64,000 nt of DNA, from contig JANBVO010000005.1 of assembly GCA_030052745.1 (NCBI GenBank), positions 1,054,001 to 1,118,000 of the forward strand, read 5' to 3'. Position numbers and translations under genes: made by a program. The notes beneath the pieces were generated by a model. That model did not search any database, was not told where the DNA came from, and saw nothing but the letters and a program-made list of their open reading frames with translations. Below, piece after piece: positions 10,801 through 22,392 of this stretch. The stretch comes from Pleurostoma richardsiae. Lineage: Eukaryota > Ascomycota > Sordariomycetes > Calosphaeriales > Pleurostomataceae. Every line of letters starts with the position of its first letter. The stretch's first letter is position 1.

Positions 10801-13800
10801 CTCTGCACCAGTTGTACTCCATATTGCACGACTGTCAATTGTCTCGCGCGCTGCCAGCGACCAGGAACAGGCAGGCTGGTAGGGCAGATCAGCGCCAGAT
10901 AGCATACATAACCTGGACGTCAGCACTGTTCGTTGTCCACACCATCACTCTGCTGAGTGACGGTGAAGAGGTGTAAACGCAGGCCGCGCAATAGTGAAAT
11001 ACCCAGTCTGCAAGTCACTCGTCGCGACAAGGTGGGCGGGGATTAGCCAGCCGCCGCCCACCCACCCTGTACTCTACTTCGGTGTTTGCATACAGGGGGC
11101 GCATGAAAAGCTTTCGGCCCTCCATGCTCAGCACTGCATTGAAACTGTTCACCTGACCAAGAAAAAAAAGTGTCTAGCAGTTACAAGACGTGGCTCCGTT
11201 CCCTGCGACCCCGGTCCACCATCTTGGACACACTGCATGTGCCAAACCAGTCTTGGATTGGCCTGATCTCGTCAACCGAACCCCTCATTAGCCCGGCGAT
11301 CCCGACATCGCAGTTGTGGTGTAAGAGCGCACGGTCTTTGACCCGTTGCGACTCGAGAGCGAATATCACCAACAAAGCTCGTTAGCTAGTCAGGGGCGGG
11401 TGGAAAGAGCGTCGTCCAGCTGACAAGTGACTCCGAACTTCTCGGAGATGAGCTGCCGTCCATCGCCAGCGATCAGTCAGTCCTAATGTTGACGTCGCGC
11501 GCACGGAGGACAAGGCAGAATGTTATGCCTGGCGGAACAGTGCTGGTTGACGGACGACCTTCACTCATCGGCGATCTCCGACTTACACGGATGCGCGGGG
11601 TCAATTGAACATGATCAGTCTGAAACGACGCCCAAGCCCAGGAAGCACTCGATATCTGTGAAGAAACATCCGCAGAGAGCGACTTGATAACAGCATAGCG
11701 CTCTCGGTGTAAACATGGATGAGCCACAAGGATATCGATCCATGACAGGGCATCTTCTCTCCACTCCGTTCCCACATCTTGGCGAGAGAGCTGCGTCGTT
11801 GTACGCCAGTATGTACAGTCGTCCAAGCGAGCTTCAGCCTCCAGGCTGCGCGATTAAGAAGACCACGTCTAAGGGCGCATGCGTGGCCGCAAGTAGACGA
11901 TACCAAGAGATTCTCACTCTGACTGAGGTTCTTTCGTATGTAGAGTGAAGGAGCGAACATTGCTCCGGCACGTCATCGACGCAGAGCGAGTGACGCGGAT
12001 CCCTTTTAAGAAAACACCGGGCGGACGCCATCATCTCAGCCTTTCTTGGAGACACTTAGCAGAGACCCGGAAGAGCCCCGTCAATTCCAGCCTCTCTTTT
12101 TCAAGGACGAGCTGGAGACGGCGGGAGCGAGGATGGAGAGAGGGGACTCGAGCGGTCGTCGTCGACGCCTTCTTTCCCGCTGTGTGCAGAGTAGAGTAGA
12201 TCTGGTAGACCAGACCACAGGAAATGAGGGAGGGCGACGCACGGTGCTGTACCTGTACATGGTCGTGCCAATCTTCTTGCCTGGCCCGGAGGCTAAGTGA
12301 CTTAGGGTGGATGTACCTCGTTTCCATGACTAACTTATAACCCGGCACCCGCGCCCCGGCATGTTGGAGAGGCTCCGCTCTCGCGTTGCGTTCTCGAAGA
12401 ATTCCATTTGCCTCGGGTTTTCCTCTGTCACATCTTCCTTCCTGTCGTTCGTCCTCCCAGCCCAGGTTCGTTTTGGCCTGTCATCAACCGCCTCGGCTTC
12501 GTTTCCGAAAGGGTGCAGAACACACGGCGCTCGCACGCAATCTCGTCAACGGCAGCCCAAACTCTCAGGACTCGAGTGGGGTGCATCCAACCCCATCAAA
12601 AAGCGGAAAACAAACCTTCCTCTGCCTACCGTGAGGAAGGCCAAACTAAGGGAGGAGAACAGCTTTTTTGGCATCTTGCCCTGTCGCAGTCTTTGGGCCG
12701 TCGAGGACCGAAGATCCGAAGCAGCTGACGCCTGCGGCAAACAGACGGCCTTCACTGTGCTCGCGAGGCTTCTGCAGCTTAAGCCCCCAAGACCGTTGCC
12801 GAAAGTGCTTTGAGCGTCAGCGGACTCGGAGCAGAACACACGGTCACCCAAACCCCCGTTACTCGCAATCGAACGTGCGGGCCACGCCAACAGAGCGCGG
12901 ACACGGACGAAATTGACCGGGCTCCCTGTCGTGCGCTGCTCTGCCGAGTGTGGTCACCATCTGCCAAGCTTGGCGCCGCAGCTTGCGAGAACGGAGAGTC
13001 CAAGAGAGTGAGCAGCTCAACCACCCTTCTGTGCAGCACAGTCTTCTCCGCACCCGTCCTGCATAGTCGTCAGCAGGGGCAGGCGACCTCGAGGGCTCGT
13101 TGGCACGTCTCGGGCACCTACAAGTCGCAGAGCGGTGGACAAGACCTTTCTTTATAACCGCCCAACGCCAGTGGAGCGGCTTGGTTCGACGGCGTGGACG
13201 GTTTGGCGCCACCCCAATCAACCACCTGCAGGTGACTGACTGACTGGCGTCCTCCAAGTCACTCGACAACGCCAGCATTTTGCCTGCGAAGGGCCCCATC
13301 TGCCCACCAAACCCACTACGGCATAATACTTGGCTCCCCCGGCCCCTCGCCCTCCCACCAGGTTTTACATTAGCATTACATAAAAGCCTACCGGCCTTCC
13401 TCTGCTGCTAGACAGACAGAGGCGCAACCACCTGTCATCGCCCTTTTCCCTTATCTCTGGGCTGCCAAATTATTACACTCGACAATCAGATCGAGCAACA
13501 TCCGCCCACGGGAACCCGCTCTGGTCCCCCTGGCCCTTACCTTATCTCTGCATTCCAACCAGGGACCCGATCCAGACTGCCGGATCCCCCTACATCCTCC
13601 GCCTGGTGCGCTGATTGGCCCTACCCCAGACGCACTGAAACCCATCCCCCAGCAGGAGTGTCCCCCGGGCATTTTCCCACCTTTCGGCGCCGGCGTTTGG
13701 GAGCCGCAGATTCTCTGTGCCTGTCCGCTACCGCACGCCGTGCCGGGCTCGTCTTATCCAGCCCTCGGTCAGCTCGCCGTGTTGGCAACTGCGTCTGGTA

Positions 13801-13948
13801 GTTCTCCTAGAACATCAGCGCGGCCAGAACTCTGGCAGCGCCAGCGTGTCACTGACGGTGAAAGTGTCTTATCTATACTCGGTGTCATCTATCTTCCGGG
13901 AGACGGAGCCTTCCCGTCTCGCAACATTGTCCTTGTGGACGGGGAGAC
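7810..13948. other. Long gene-poor region, divergent between two genes
   Basis: About 6.1 kb between the starts of the minus-strand FKKMDSI gene and the plus-strand KapC-like gene. It has only short, mutually overlapping frames without recognisable domains, RNA genes or transposon proteins. Pyrimidine-rich blocks and an ATAAAAG-type stretch near 13380 lie in the last 600 bases and fit a KapC promoter and leader. The rest is unexplained. Confidence 0.55.
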
Positions 13949-15491
13949 ATGGCCGACAACATGTCTGTCGACAAGAAAGACCCTACCAAGGAGGAAAGCG
14001 AAGGATCAATGGAGGAGAGCCCCGAGCGTGAGCCGGGGCCGGCCAACCCCGGCCAGGAGAGCCAACAGCCGAAGCGCAAGGGTGGCCGCAAACCGGTATG
14101 CAACTCTCAGACTATTCACTTCTCCAACAACCGCAGTCCTGCTTGTCGTGCATCCCGGGCCACAAGAGTTCCAGGAGCGGGCTATATTTCATGCGATTCT
14201 AACACATGCTCAGATCTATGCGACCTCCGAGGAGAGGAAACAGCGCAACAGACAAGCTCAAGCCGCTTTTAGAGAGCGTCGCACCGAGTACATCAAGCAA
14301 CTCGAGGAGACCATTCGTGTCCATGAGCAGAACTTGCATAGCCTTCAGGCAGCCCACCGACATGCTGCAGACGAGTGTCTAATGCTACGATATAAGAACT
14401 CGCTCCTAGAGCGCATTCTGCTTGAGAAAGGTAAACCTTCCCCATTCATGTCTTTGCCAGTTGCGTTTTGTGGGCGTGGGCTGGATACGTTGAGGATCGA
14501 AACGACATACGCCAACCCTGCGTAGACTTGATAACACGGCTGACATGGATGCAGGTATCGACGTGCAAGCAGAGCTGCGCGCCAAGACTGGCAGTCCAAG
14601 TCTTGGTCCATCTCATGCTCCCCAAAATCTGGTCCAGCCGCCTCCCATGCCTCGAGCAATCCTCAACAGGCACCACACCCGCAGGTCGAACTCGAGCATT
14701 GCCCCGAAGGTCGAACCTGGTGTGCCAACACTTCCGCCGCCCTTACATTTAGGCCACGGAGGCCATCCATCTGCAGCGTCACCTAAGAACCGGCCCACGC
14801 CCTCTTCGCATTCAGCATCTCCGACTGCTACGACCCCCGGTTTCGGCGCTTCACCCGCCGCGTCAGATCATATGCCGCCCACGTCTATGCGATCGGTCAT
14901 GCCGCCAGCTCCGATGAAGCAGCAGCCACCGCCCAACCAGATGGGCCACATGGCTGGAATGCCACCGAACGGCCTGCCTAGAATGATGCAGCCGATGCAG
15001 CAAATCATGCCGCAACAAGATGGAACATCTAACCACCAGGGTAGAGCTGTTACTAGCGCACCCTACTATCCGACGCCGGCATTCCAGAACCACATTGAGC
15101 AACTGGGCAAGCTGACCCGTTTTCTTTCCCCCTTTCTTTTGTATTTAATAGAACTCTGTAGTCCTAGATTCATCCCGTGTTTACAGAACAGGAGTACGAT
15201 GCCGCCGCCGACATGATGGACGACGCCGATCCCGCCGACACACCATCCGGACCGAGCCCCTACCCCGGTGCGCCATACGGTTCTTCTGGACACCAGCAAC
15301 CCATGGGCATGTCAAGCCCAGCGACTACCGGCCATATGGATGGTTCCGTGTCTGGCGGGCAATCGCAGCATGGGGGATACCCTTCCATGACCCAACTGCT
15401 TGACCCTCAGCTTGACTGGGATCCGTTCGGCTTGAGTGCCAGCATGGCATTTCCTACGCAGTTCTCCTTCGATACAAGCAACATGCGATGA
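13949..15491 (+). CDS. kapC: KapC-like bZIP transcription factor
   Basis: Four exons: 13949-14095, 14214-14430, 14555-15118 and 15187-15491, giving 410 aa with all phases closing. The junctions restore a conserved reading: KRKGGRKP joins IYATSEERKQRNR, then LLEK joins GIDVQAELRAKTG. The bZIP domain covers about residues 50-121. Its basic region is NRQAQAAFRERR (Asn61, Arg69), followed by a leucine-zipper helix ending LMLRYKNSLLERILLEKG. The rest is Pro/Met/Gln-rich and disordered, ending in a conserved EYDAAADMMDD-type segment and a short acidic/aromatic tail. This architecture matches the fungal AP-1-like factor KapC, a nuclear DNA-binding regulator of uncertain targets. Intron 3 uses a weak donor, GTTTTC. 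An upstream frame that reads through intron 1 into the bZIP has no ATG, so the 13949 start is preferred. Confidence 0.9.
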
Positions 15492-15509
15492 GTGAGCGGT
15501 TCTCACTTC

Positions 15510-15558
15510 GCCACGACGCGACCGACGACGAACGACGACGACGATTGCGACGACGACT
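15510..15558. repeat. CGA/ACG trinucleotide-rich tract
   Basis: Imperfect run of CGA/GAC units just after the KapC-like stop codon, presumably within the 3' untranslated region. Confidence 0.7.
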
Positions 15559-18500
15559 CGAGGCGCGGGAGAGTTAATTTGAGAGGTGGAACTTGGGATG
15601 AGAGGATTGGTTAAGTCCGCGCAGCATCCAGCATCTAAGAGACTGCCGCCTTTAGCGCGACAGCTTCTCGAGCAAGATGCATTATACGGCGGACGATTAC
15701 ACTTTTGATACCCTCAAGGCATTGGAGCATTGTTCGGCGAAATATCTTATCCATCTGGACGACGGTTGCCAAATCAGCGACAGGGTAACTCCGGATCTGC
15801 TTCATTCTCAACAGCTCCGGTAAAAATGGTATGGGTTTGGGCGGCCATTTCCTGTGATTATACGAAACGCGACGCGCACATTCGGCATTTCTCCCTGTTT
15901 TGGTCACCCGGCGGAAAACCCCCTGAGACGAAGGAGGCCTGTCCGCCTTTTCCCTTTGTCTTGTACCACTATACGCGGTCATTTAAGGGTGAAGCATTAG
16001 GTTATTGGGGCCCTGGTGGTTGGGCGGCGGTCAACAAAAGTTCTTGCTTTATCAAAAAAGTTGGCGCTCAGGTTGGGGATGTTCGAGCATACAAGATTAC
16101 ACTTATGACACGGCAGCGATGGTACAACCACATTTGGTGTGCTGGTTCAGCGGCGGCAACGGAACGCTACTGCCACCATTCTTGCGTTACGACCAGACCA
16201 GATTGGTCGTTTCGTTAAAAGATCACAGGCACATAACCCTGTGCTTGCTGATCCACCAACGTCTATTCCGGTACGACCGGGAATAACATCATGGGAAGCG
16301 GTTGCTAGACTGAGAAGAGCGAGCTCTCCTGTTCGCTCTATCTCGGCTGGCATTCCGCGACGGTCCCATCTTTCCCCTAATATAACAAGTTATGGGAGGC
16401 TGTTGCTTGTTCCGTCAGTGGATATTATGGTGTCTGGACGTGCGTTTTTCTCGCCATGAAACCTGGTGCTTAATGTGTGTGCGTGCTTCAGGTTACTACT
16501 CATGGGTGTCTTCTGCCCCATACTTGGGTTCAAACCGCACGCAGCAGTCTCTTTGCTTCTCTACCTGGCGTGAATGTTGATTTCCGGTCTCATGTACATA
16601 GTCACGTCTCACCGGGGATGCCCGAGGCAGGTAAGTCATCATTCCGTCTTTTTCGTCTTGGCGTACGCCTCCCCTCTGTTGCTTGACAGCATCGCGGAGA
16701 GGGACGAGCCAGCCACCCTAGGTAGTCTCAGCATAGCGACGTCGGTGACCCTAAGTAGCCCAATAGATAGATGTGAAATGCACGTGTAGCCCCGTAGAGA
16801 ACCGCACAGATCCCGTAGAGAACCAGCTGCGGCCAGCTCCAGCCAACCTACCTGCCACCTCTAGGACCGATGTCGCCTAGCCTCCCATGCATCAGTTCGG
16901 CCTGCGAGCGTCGAGGGAAATGCTCCGACGCAAGCCCCTCCAACACCAGCTTCCCCAATGGAAGGCTCTCCTCTTCTCCACACTTTTACGTACTTGGCGG
17001 ACTTCGGAGCGAGGCCGACCAACCAAGAGCGACGCCGGGGTTCTTAGGGGTGGTGCTGGCCTCGAGGTCAGGAGGACCTGGCGTGCAGTGCGCCAGCGGA
17101 GCACAGCAGGACGGCTTTCTGCTCTCGTGATGGGGGGAGCGCGAACTAGCACCACCACCATTGGGAGGTTGGGTGAGGGGGAGTCTTGTCCGATCTCGAG
17201 ACCGGGGCAAAAGCACAGAATGAGGGTGTCGAAGACTGGGCTGATGTGACTTGGCTGCGAAAATGGAGGGTGGAGGAGCTGCTTCTTGCATCTGTCCCTC
17301 TTCACTTCGGTAATGGTCATGAAGATTGGCAGTCCTCGTCTTCGCGAGACCGGGAGTGCCAGCCCTGGAAAGGATGCCACTGGGGGTTTGGTAGGTAAAA
17401 GGGGTTACGGACGAATCTGATATTCTCCCCGAAGACCTGTGTGTGAACGTTCTTGACTGGCTAGGCGTAGGCTCGCTCGTCCTTGCCTTTCAGAGAAGCT
17501 TGGATTGGCGTCATGTTGTGTTTCCAAATGCATTGTCAAGTAGCTGGAAAGACAGAGGAATTCGTGGTTGGTGATTATATGCAGGCGAGGTCTACGAACG
17601 CACCCCAAGCAGTTGACAGACCCTCTCCATAGTATCTACCAAGGAAGTGAAATCAGGCGCTTTATATATCGAGAGGACATCACACCTAGGAGCAATCTTG
17701 AGCAATAAACTGGTTCAAGAGAAACCATGAATCAGATTATTGACAGCTGTGCACTATCTGCCATTTCTCCAAACGATAAGGGCGTGCTATGGTAGACAAC
17801 CACTGAACTTCTTACGTTTTCAGCCCACTTTAAGAGGATGGAGTATGTAAGGCCGGTCAAGCTCATGCTGGATCCTTACTCTTCCCACGAGACAAGCTAT
17901 TAAAGGCACGAGAGCACATTAGACACGCCACTCCATGCCCACACAAGCTCATAACTCCCACTATACGACAGCAGGAAACGGCCAAAGACAACGCGGAGAG
18001 ATAATTATCCGGGGGAGCCAAGGAGAGAAACGGCAGGCCGCGAGAGTTCCCGCTTCTCTCGAACGAGTTCACAACGGGTTTCGCTGAACTGCCATTCGTA
18101 GACTTGGGAGGATGATATACAGAAGAAGTGAGAACAGCCAAACACGAAAGCAGCTGTGTGTCTAAGATAAGCACCTTGCAGTCACCGAGAATAGACTCTG
18201 CGTGGTACCATCTACACTCGTGTATACACCGTGATAACTTTGATACTAATTAGACAAAGTAGGAAGTTACGGCTACATACGAAACCTAGGAGTCTAATAT
18301 GTGAGGGGGAAAAGAAATTCGGACGAGACTTATGGCCAAACAATAAAGTCACTTATTTTGATTTCTGGGACATTTTCTTATTTCCTCAGTGCATATCGTT
18401 ATGCTTGCAGCTCTTCACTTCTACGGAACCTAAGCTGCCACGCACCTGGGATCCGGTTGATGGGAGTTGCCGATTAGTGACCACGGATGGTAATATGGCA

Positions 18501-19027
18501 AGGGCACATAGAAAGAGTTTACAGCTGGGAATTGTCGTATCTATAGAGAAAAAAGAAAAGGTTGTTTTCAAGTCTGGAGTTACCGAACTGCATGGTGTGG
18601 GTTGGGTGATACGAATAACCTCACTGGCAGCATCTTCAACACGGCTGGACGGGAACGGATGGAAAAGGGGGACGGGCGGGACGCAGTTGTGGCAGCCGAA
18701 ACCGGAAGTCGTGATTGGTAGGAAGGAGACATGTAGTCATGAAGTTCATCCTCTCGGTCCGAGGGAGGCGCCGGTACATGCGGAGTACGCGGGCGAGCTG
18801 CTTTGCGGGGAGATCTAAGCGCCGCTCATCATGCATCGCATTTGGAAAGACCGAGCTTCGAAACATTGAGTTTATAAAACGGGCTGATCTCTCGTGACTA
18901 CCTACCTCGGGTACGTATGACGATGACGAGCATGGCCTTCGTCCCAAAGCGTCATCAATCAATCCCTCTTTGTTGCCCCAACGGCTCAGTCAGTCCCTCG
19001 CTCTTAGCACACCTTACCTTACACCTT

Positions 19028-19197
19028 ACCTACCTAGGTACCTTTCTGTCGGGTGTTGGGTGTTATGAATGTAATGTTGGTACCTAGGTACCTAGTAGGT
19101 AGATATTAAAAGGTAATCCTGTGGACTGTGATCATGATGGAGGCATGTACCTGAACCTGACGGGCTGGTTGTTACCGACCTTAGGTAAGGTACCTAG
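19028..19197. repeat. Cluster of TACCTAGGTA palindromes
   Basis: Copies of ACCTACCTAGGTACCT at 19028-19043, GGTACCTAGGTACC at 19079-19092 continuing into CTAGTAGGTAG, and GGTAAGGTACCTAG near 19184-19197. The units are self-complementary and the first two could pair with each other. Short palindromes of this type are scattered in many ascomycete intergenic regions; function unknown. Confidence 0.6.
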
Positions 19198-19745
19198 TAT
19201 AACAGACACCCGGGACCGCTACAAGGAGGCATTGGTAGGTTGCTGGTATGTAGACCGTCTCTTGTTGGCGGTGGTGAGCCCTAACAATTAGACAGAGGAT
19301 GGGCACGGAAAAAAAAAAATATGGCAGATGCACCCAAAATTAATTTCGGAGGATTTCTTTTTCCCTTAAGCGAGTCAGGGTGGAACAAGCAATCGAAGAC
19401 GCAAGCGCAGGGCAGCCTGTGTCTTTTATTAGGTCATTAGCAGCAGCAGCAGCCAGCAGCGGCCAGCGGTACATTGTGATTAGGTGCGGCTTGCGAGGGT
19501 GGGAAAGTCCCGTGCTTGAAGGGCGGACTGTGTGGACCAGCAAAACTTCCATGTCCCAAATCGTCAGGACAACCTAACCTCACCTTCCCACCTCCTACCA
19601 TCATCACCTCTATCCACTACGTGGCGACGGTCAAAGGGTGTGTCCTCGCAGACATTCCAACCCTCTCTCCATCCTCTCCAATCCTGTCCATTTTGGCGCC
19701 CATTGCACGTCCGCCTTCTTGAAAGGCGATTAGCCAGGCGACAAG

Positions 19746-21196
19746 ATGTCGGTCGCCTCCAAGGTCAGTCTGAAACTTTTTTCCGCTCTACGCTCCTCGG
19801 CTGCCCGTGCCGGAAAAAACCGAGTATCTGCCCTGCAGGTGTCGAAGACGCCGAGCTCCAGCTTGCTGCGCATGGGCAGCTCGAGATAGCTGCATCTTCC
19901 GATTCAATTCAATGGCAAGGAGCTGACATATCCGCTTGTCGCAGAACCTGTACGACCTTCTCGGTATGTCATCCTCATGACTCGGTCGCTCGAGCTCGAC
20001 GAACAACCCCGCCCCAGCGTATGGTCGCGTTATTGACAAACATCCGGCGTTGCAGGCAACGATGAAGACTCCGATACCCCCAAGGCGCCCGTGAAGACGG
20101 TCGACAAGACATCAACGCACACCGTCAAGCGCAACACCGACGGCGCTGCCCCCGTTAAGGCTGCCCCGACAGCTCCTGCCGGTGGTCGCCGCGGTGGCTT
20201 CACCGGCAACGAAGCAGGTGCGAAAGCCACTAGCTGATACATATAGCCTGTTACTTCTGTATATCTGATCTAACGGTCTCTCGTGCAATAGCTTTCCGGG
20301 ATCGCCAGGCCGGTACCGACCGCAACCGCGGAAAGCCGACTGATGACACCGCCCACGCTGCCAGCCGCGGTGGCCGTGGCGCTCGTGTCCGTGGAGGTGA
20401 GCACAGTCCGCAAAGATCTCCAAGACCATGCGTAGCCGCAATCTAACTTGTATGGCCCCAAGGCCGCGGCGGTAAGCACGTCCGCGACCGCGATGACCGC
20501 CACACTAAGGGTCTGGCCAGGTGAGCTTCCCTTACCATTTCTAATTGGGATCACCGCGCTGACCTGAAATGCAGCGGCTCGGAGAAGCAGGCTGCCCAGT
20601 CGTGGGGTGCCACCGAGGGCTCCGCCGAGCTGAAGGATGAGCAGGCTGGAGAAGAGATTGCCCAGACCGAGCAGAAGGAGGCTGTCACCGAGGGTGAGGG
20701 CGCCGACGAGACTCCCGCCGAGGAGGACAAGGCCATCTCCTATGCCGACTACCTCGCCCAGCAGGCTGAGAAGAAGCTGGCCCTTGCCGAGTCTCTGGAA
20801 ATCCGCAAGCCTAACGAGGACGACAAGAAGTGGACCAACGCGAAGCCGCTCGTCAAGGAGGAGGATGACGAATTCATGGTCGGCTCTGGTGGCAAGGCTA
20901 AGCGCGAGCGTGAGCGCAAGACTAAGCAGCTCCTCGAGATCGAGAACCGCTACATCGAGCCTGAGCGCCCTTCGCGTGGTGGTCGTGGTGGCCGGGGCGG
21001 TAGCCGCGGCGGTGAGTTCCGTGGTGATCGCCGGGGTGGCCGTGGTGGCCGTGGCGGCCATGCTGAGCGTGGTGACCGTGGCGACCACCGCGGTGACCAC
21101 CGTGGTGACTTCCGCGGCGGGCGCGGTGGACGTGAGAACGTTGCCGCCATCAACACCAACGACACCAACGCTTTCCCCAGCTTGGGCGGCAAATAA
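19746..21196 (+). CDS. STM1: STM1/SERBP1-family ribosome-associated RGG protein
   Basis: Six exons: 19746-19763, 19945-19963, 20056-20217, 20292-20396, 20463-20520 and 20575-21196. All phases close, giving 327 aa. The spliced start reads MSVASKNLYDLLGNDEDSD, the typical N-terminus of fungal Stm1 proteins. The middle has an RGG-rich part (GGRGARVRGGRGG), an acidic stretch, and ISYADYLAQQAEK with KPNEDDKKWTNA, which matches the Stm1/HABP4 core. The C-terminus is a dense RGG/GDRG region ending INTNDTNAFPSLGGK. The family binds 80S ribosomes, occupies the mRNA channel in resting or stressed cells and protects idle ribosomes; it also binds nucleic acids. Exon 2 is only 19 nt long. A long antisense frame across this gene is a by-product of the RGG codons. 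Confidence 0.93.
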
Positions 21197-22392
21197 ATTG
21201 CCCTCGCACATACACATCCTTCCTCGGGGTCATTGAACGCAGCTGTGCGGTGGACTCGTGTCTCGACGGAGCAGAACATGTGGTGCAAATAATGGCAGGA
21301 CGGGAACTGACGGCGGAATGTATCTGGTTGATCGCGTTGTTGCCCCTGGGGCTCCCGCGTTCTTGGGATACTAGGTATCACGCTGGTTACGTTTATCGCT
21401 CCAGAACAACAAAAATGGTTTCATCTTTCTCAAAATTGGTCTCTCGTCCCTGAAAAAAGAACTGGTCTTTTCCGGTATCGACATTTTCGAGCATGGTGCG
21501 GAAAACGGTTGGCTGCTGGGGAGCGACGGGCTCCGGGCTCCATGGTGGCCATCTTCTCTGACAAACTATGTACTGCTAGAAAACTCGGCTGAATCGTTTC
21601 CCTTTCAAACTCTGCTGCTGCCTCTCGTGTCTTGCCGTGATATATATCTGCTCTTTTACCCCTTGGAGTCTTGATCGTGGTAAGCCGCCTCCCTGGGCAT
21701 GGAGACAACCTTCATGAGAAAGGGGCGGTTCTTGCTATCTTGGCCTCTCTTCGGGCTACCCCCTGTGTCGCTTACCGTTGTCTACGGTAGTCTCGAAGCT
21801 GCGGCTTGACAATTTTCGTGCTTGTTGTATTGCCGGGAAGCCAGAGCAGCAATCGTCAATTGATGCTATCAGGTAAACAGTGACATGGGTAGCAGCGACT
21901 GTGTCAAGCCTGAGAGTATGTATTGATGTCTTCTTAACTATCTTCAACTTCTTCGAGATACCCAAGTTTTCACCGTTGCCTACAGCAATGAGTTCAGTAG
22001 CTGTAGAGAAGTCACCTTTACGGTCTTATCTCCTTCCCAATGGTCACTGCAGGGCGCAGTCAGTGGCCGTAGCACTAGACATCGTTCCCCCTTACACGGC
22101 TCCGATGTAGCATCCTCCCTTGAGATCTTGCAGTCTCTCAGACGGGGGGCCTTTCTCAGTGATGATTCTTGAGTACCGAGAAGACAAGATGTGCCGGTCC
22201 CCTTCTCCGACACATGGTGCCAGCTCTTCTGCCGTTCAACTCCCTTGCGTCTCCTGTATCCACAAGGGGCCAACAATTTGTATATCCGAGACAAATCAGT
22301 TCCTTCGTCTCCAGGAAGCGCACTGATTGATCATCTAACATGCCTGATATCCATTCTGCTCTCATGCAAACGGGCTATGTAACTCTAAGCAG
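21197..22392. other. Intergenic, between convergent genes
   Basis: Lies between the 3' ends of the STM1-like and MFS genes. No coding or RNA signal seen beyond short chance frames. Confidence 0.55.

Larger units (their letters stand above)
15492..19745. other. Gene-poor region
   Basis: About 4.2 kb between the KapC-like and STM1-like genes. The longest frames (for example 18231-18818) have no recognisable sequence and no intron-supported extension. Contents seen are the CGA tract at the left end, a small direct repeat of CCCGTAGAGAACC near 16791-16823, a TACCTAGGTA palindrome cluster near 19.0-19.2 kb and an A-run near 19310. No RNA gene or transposon protein was found. Confidence 0.5.

Noticed and set aside
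13740-14525. Continuous frame through KapC intron 1 into the bZIP
   Set aside because: It begins at a non-ATG codon and has no internal ATG before the bZIP; splicing from the 13949 ATG restores the conserved KRKGGRKP-IYATSEER join.
18231-18818. 195-aa frame in the gene-poor region
   Set aside because: No domain, irregular composition, no supporting exons or neighbours; chance open frame likely.
20270-21217. 315-aa antisense frame over the STM1-like gene
   Set aside because: By-product of RGG-repeat codons on the opposite strand; low-complexity Thr/Ala translation and no family pattern.
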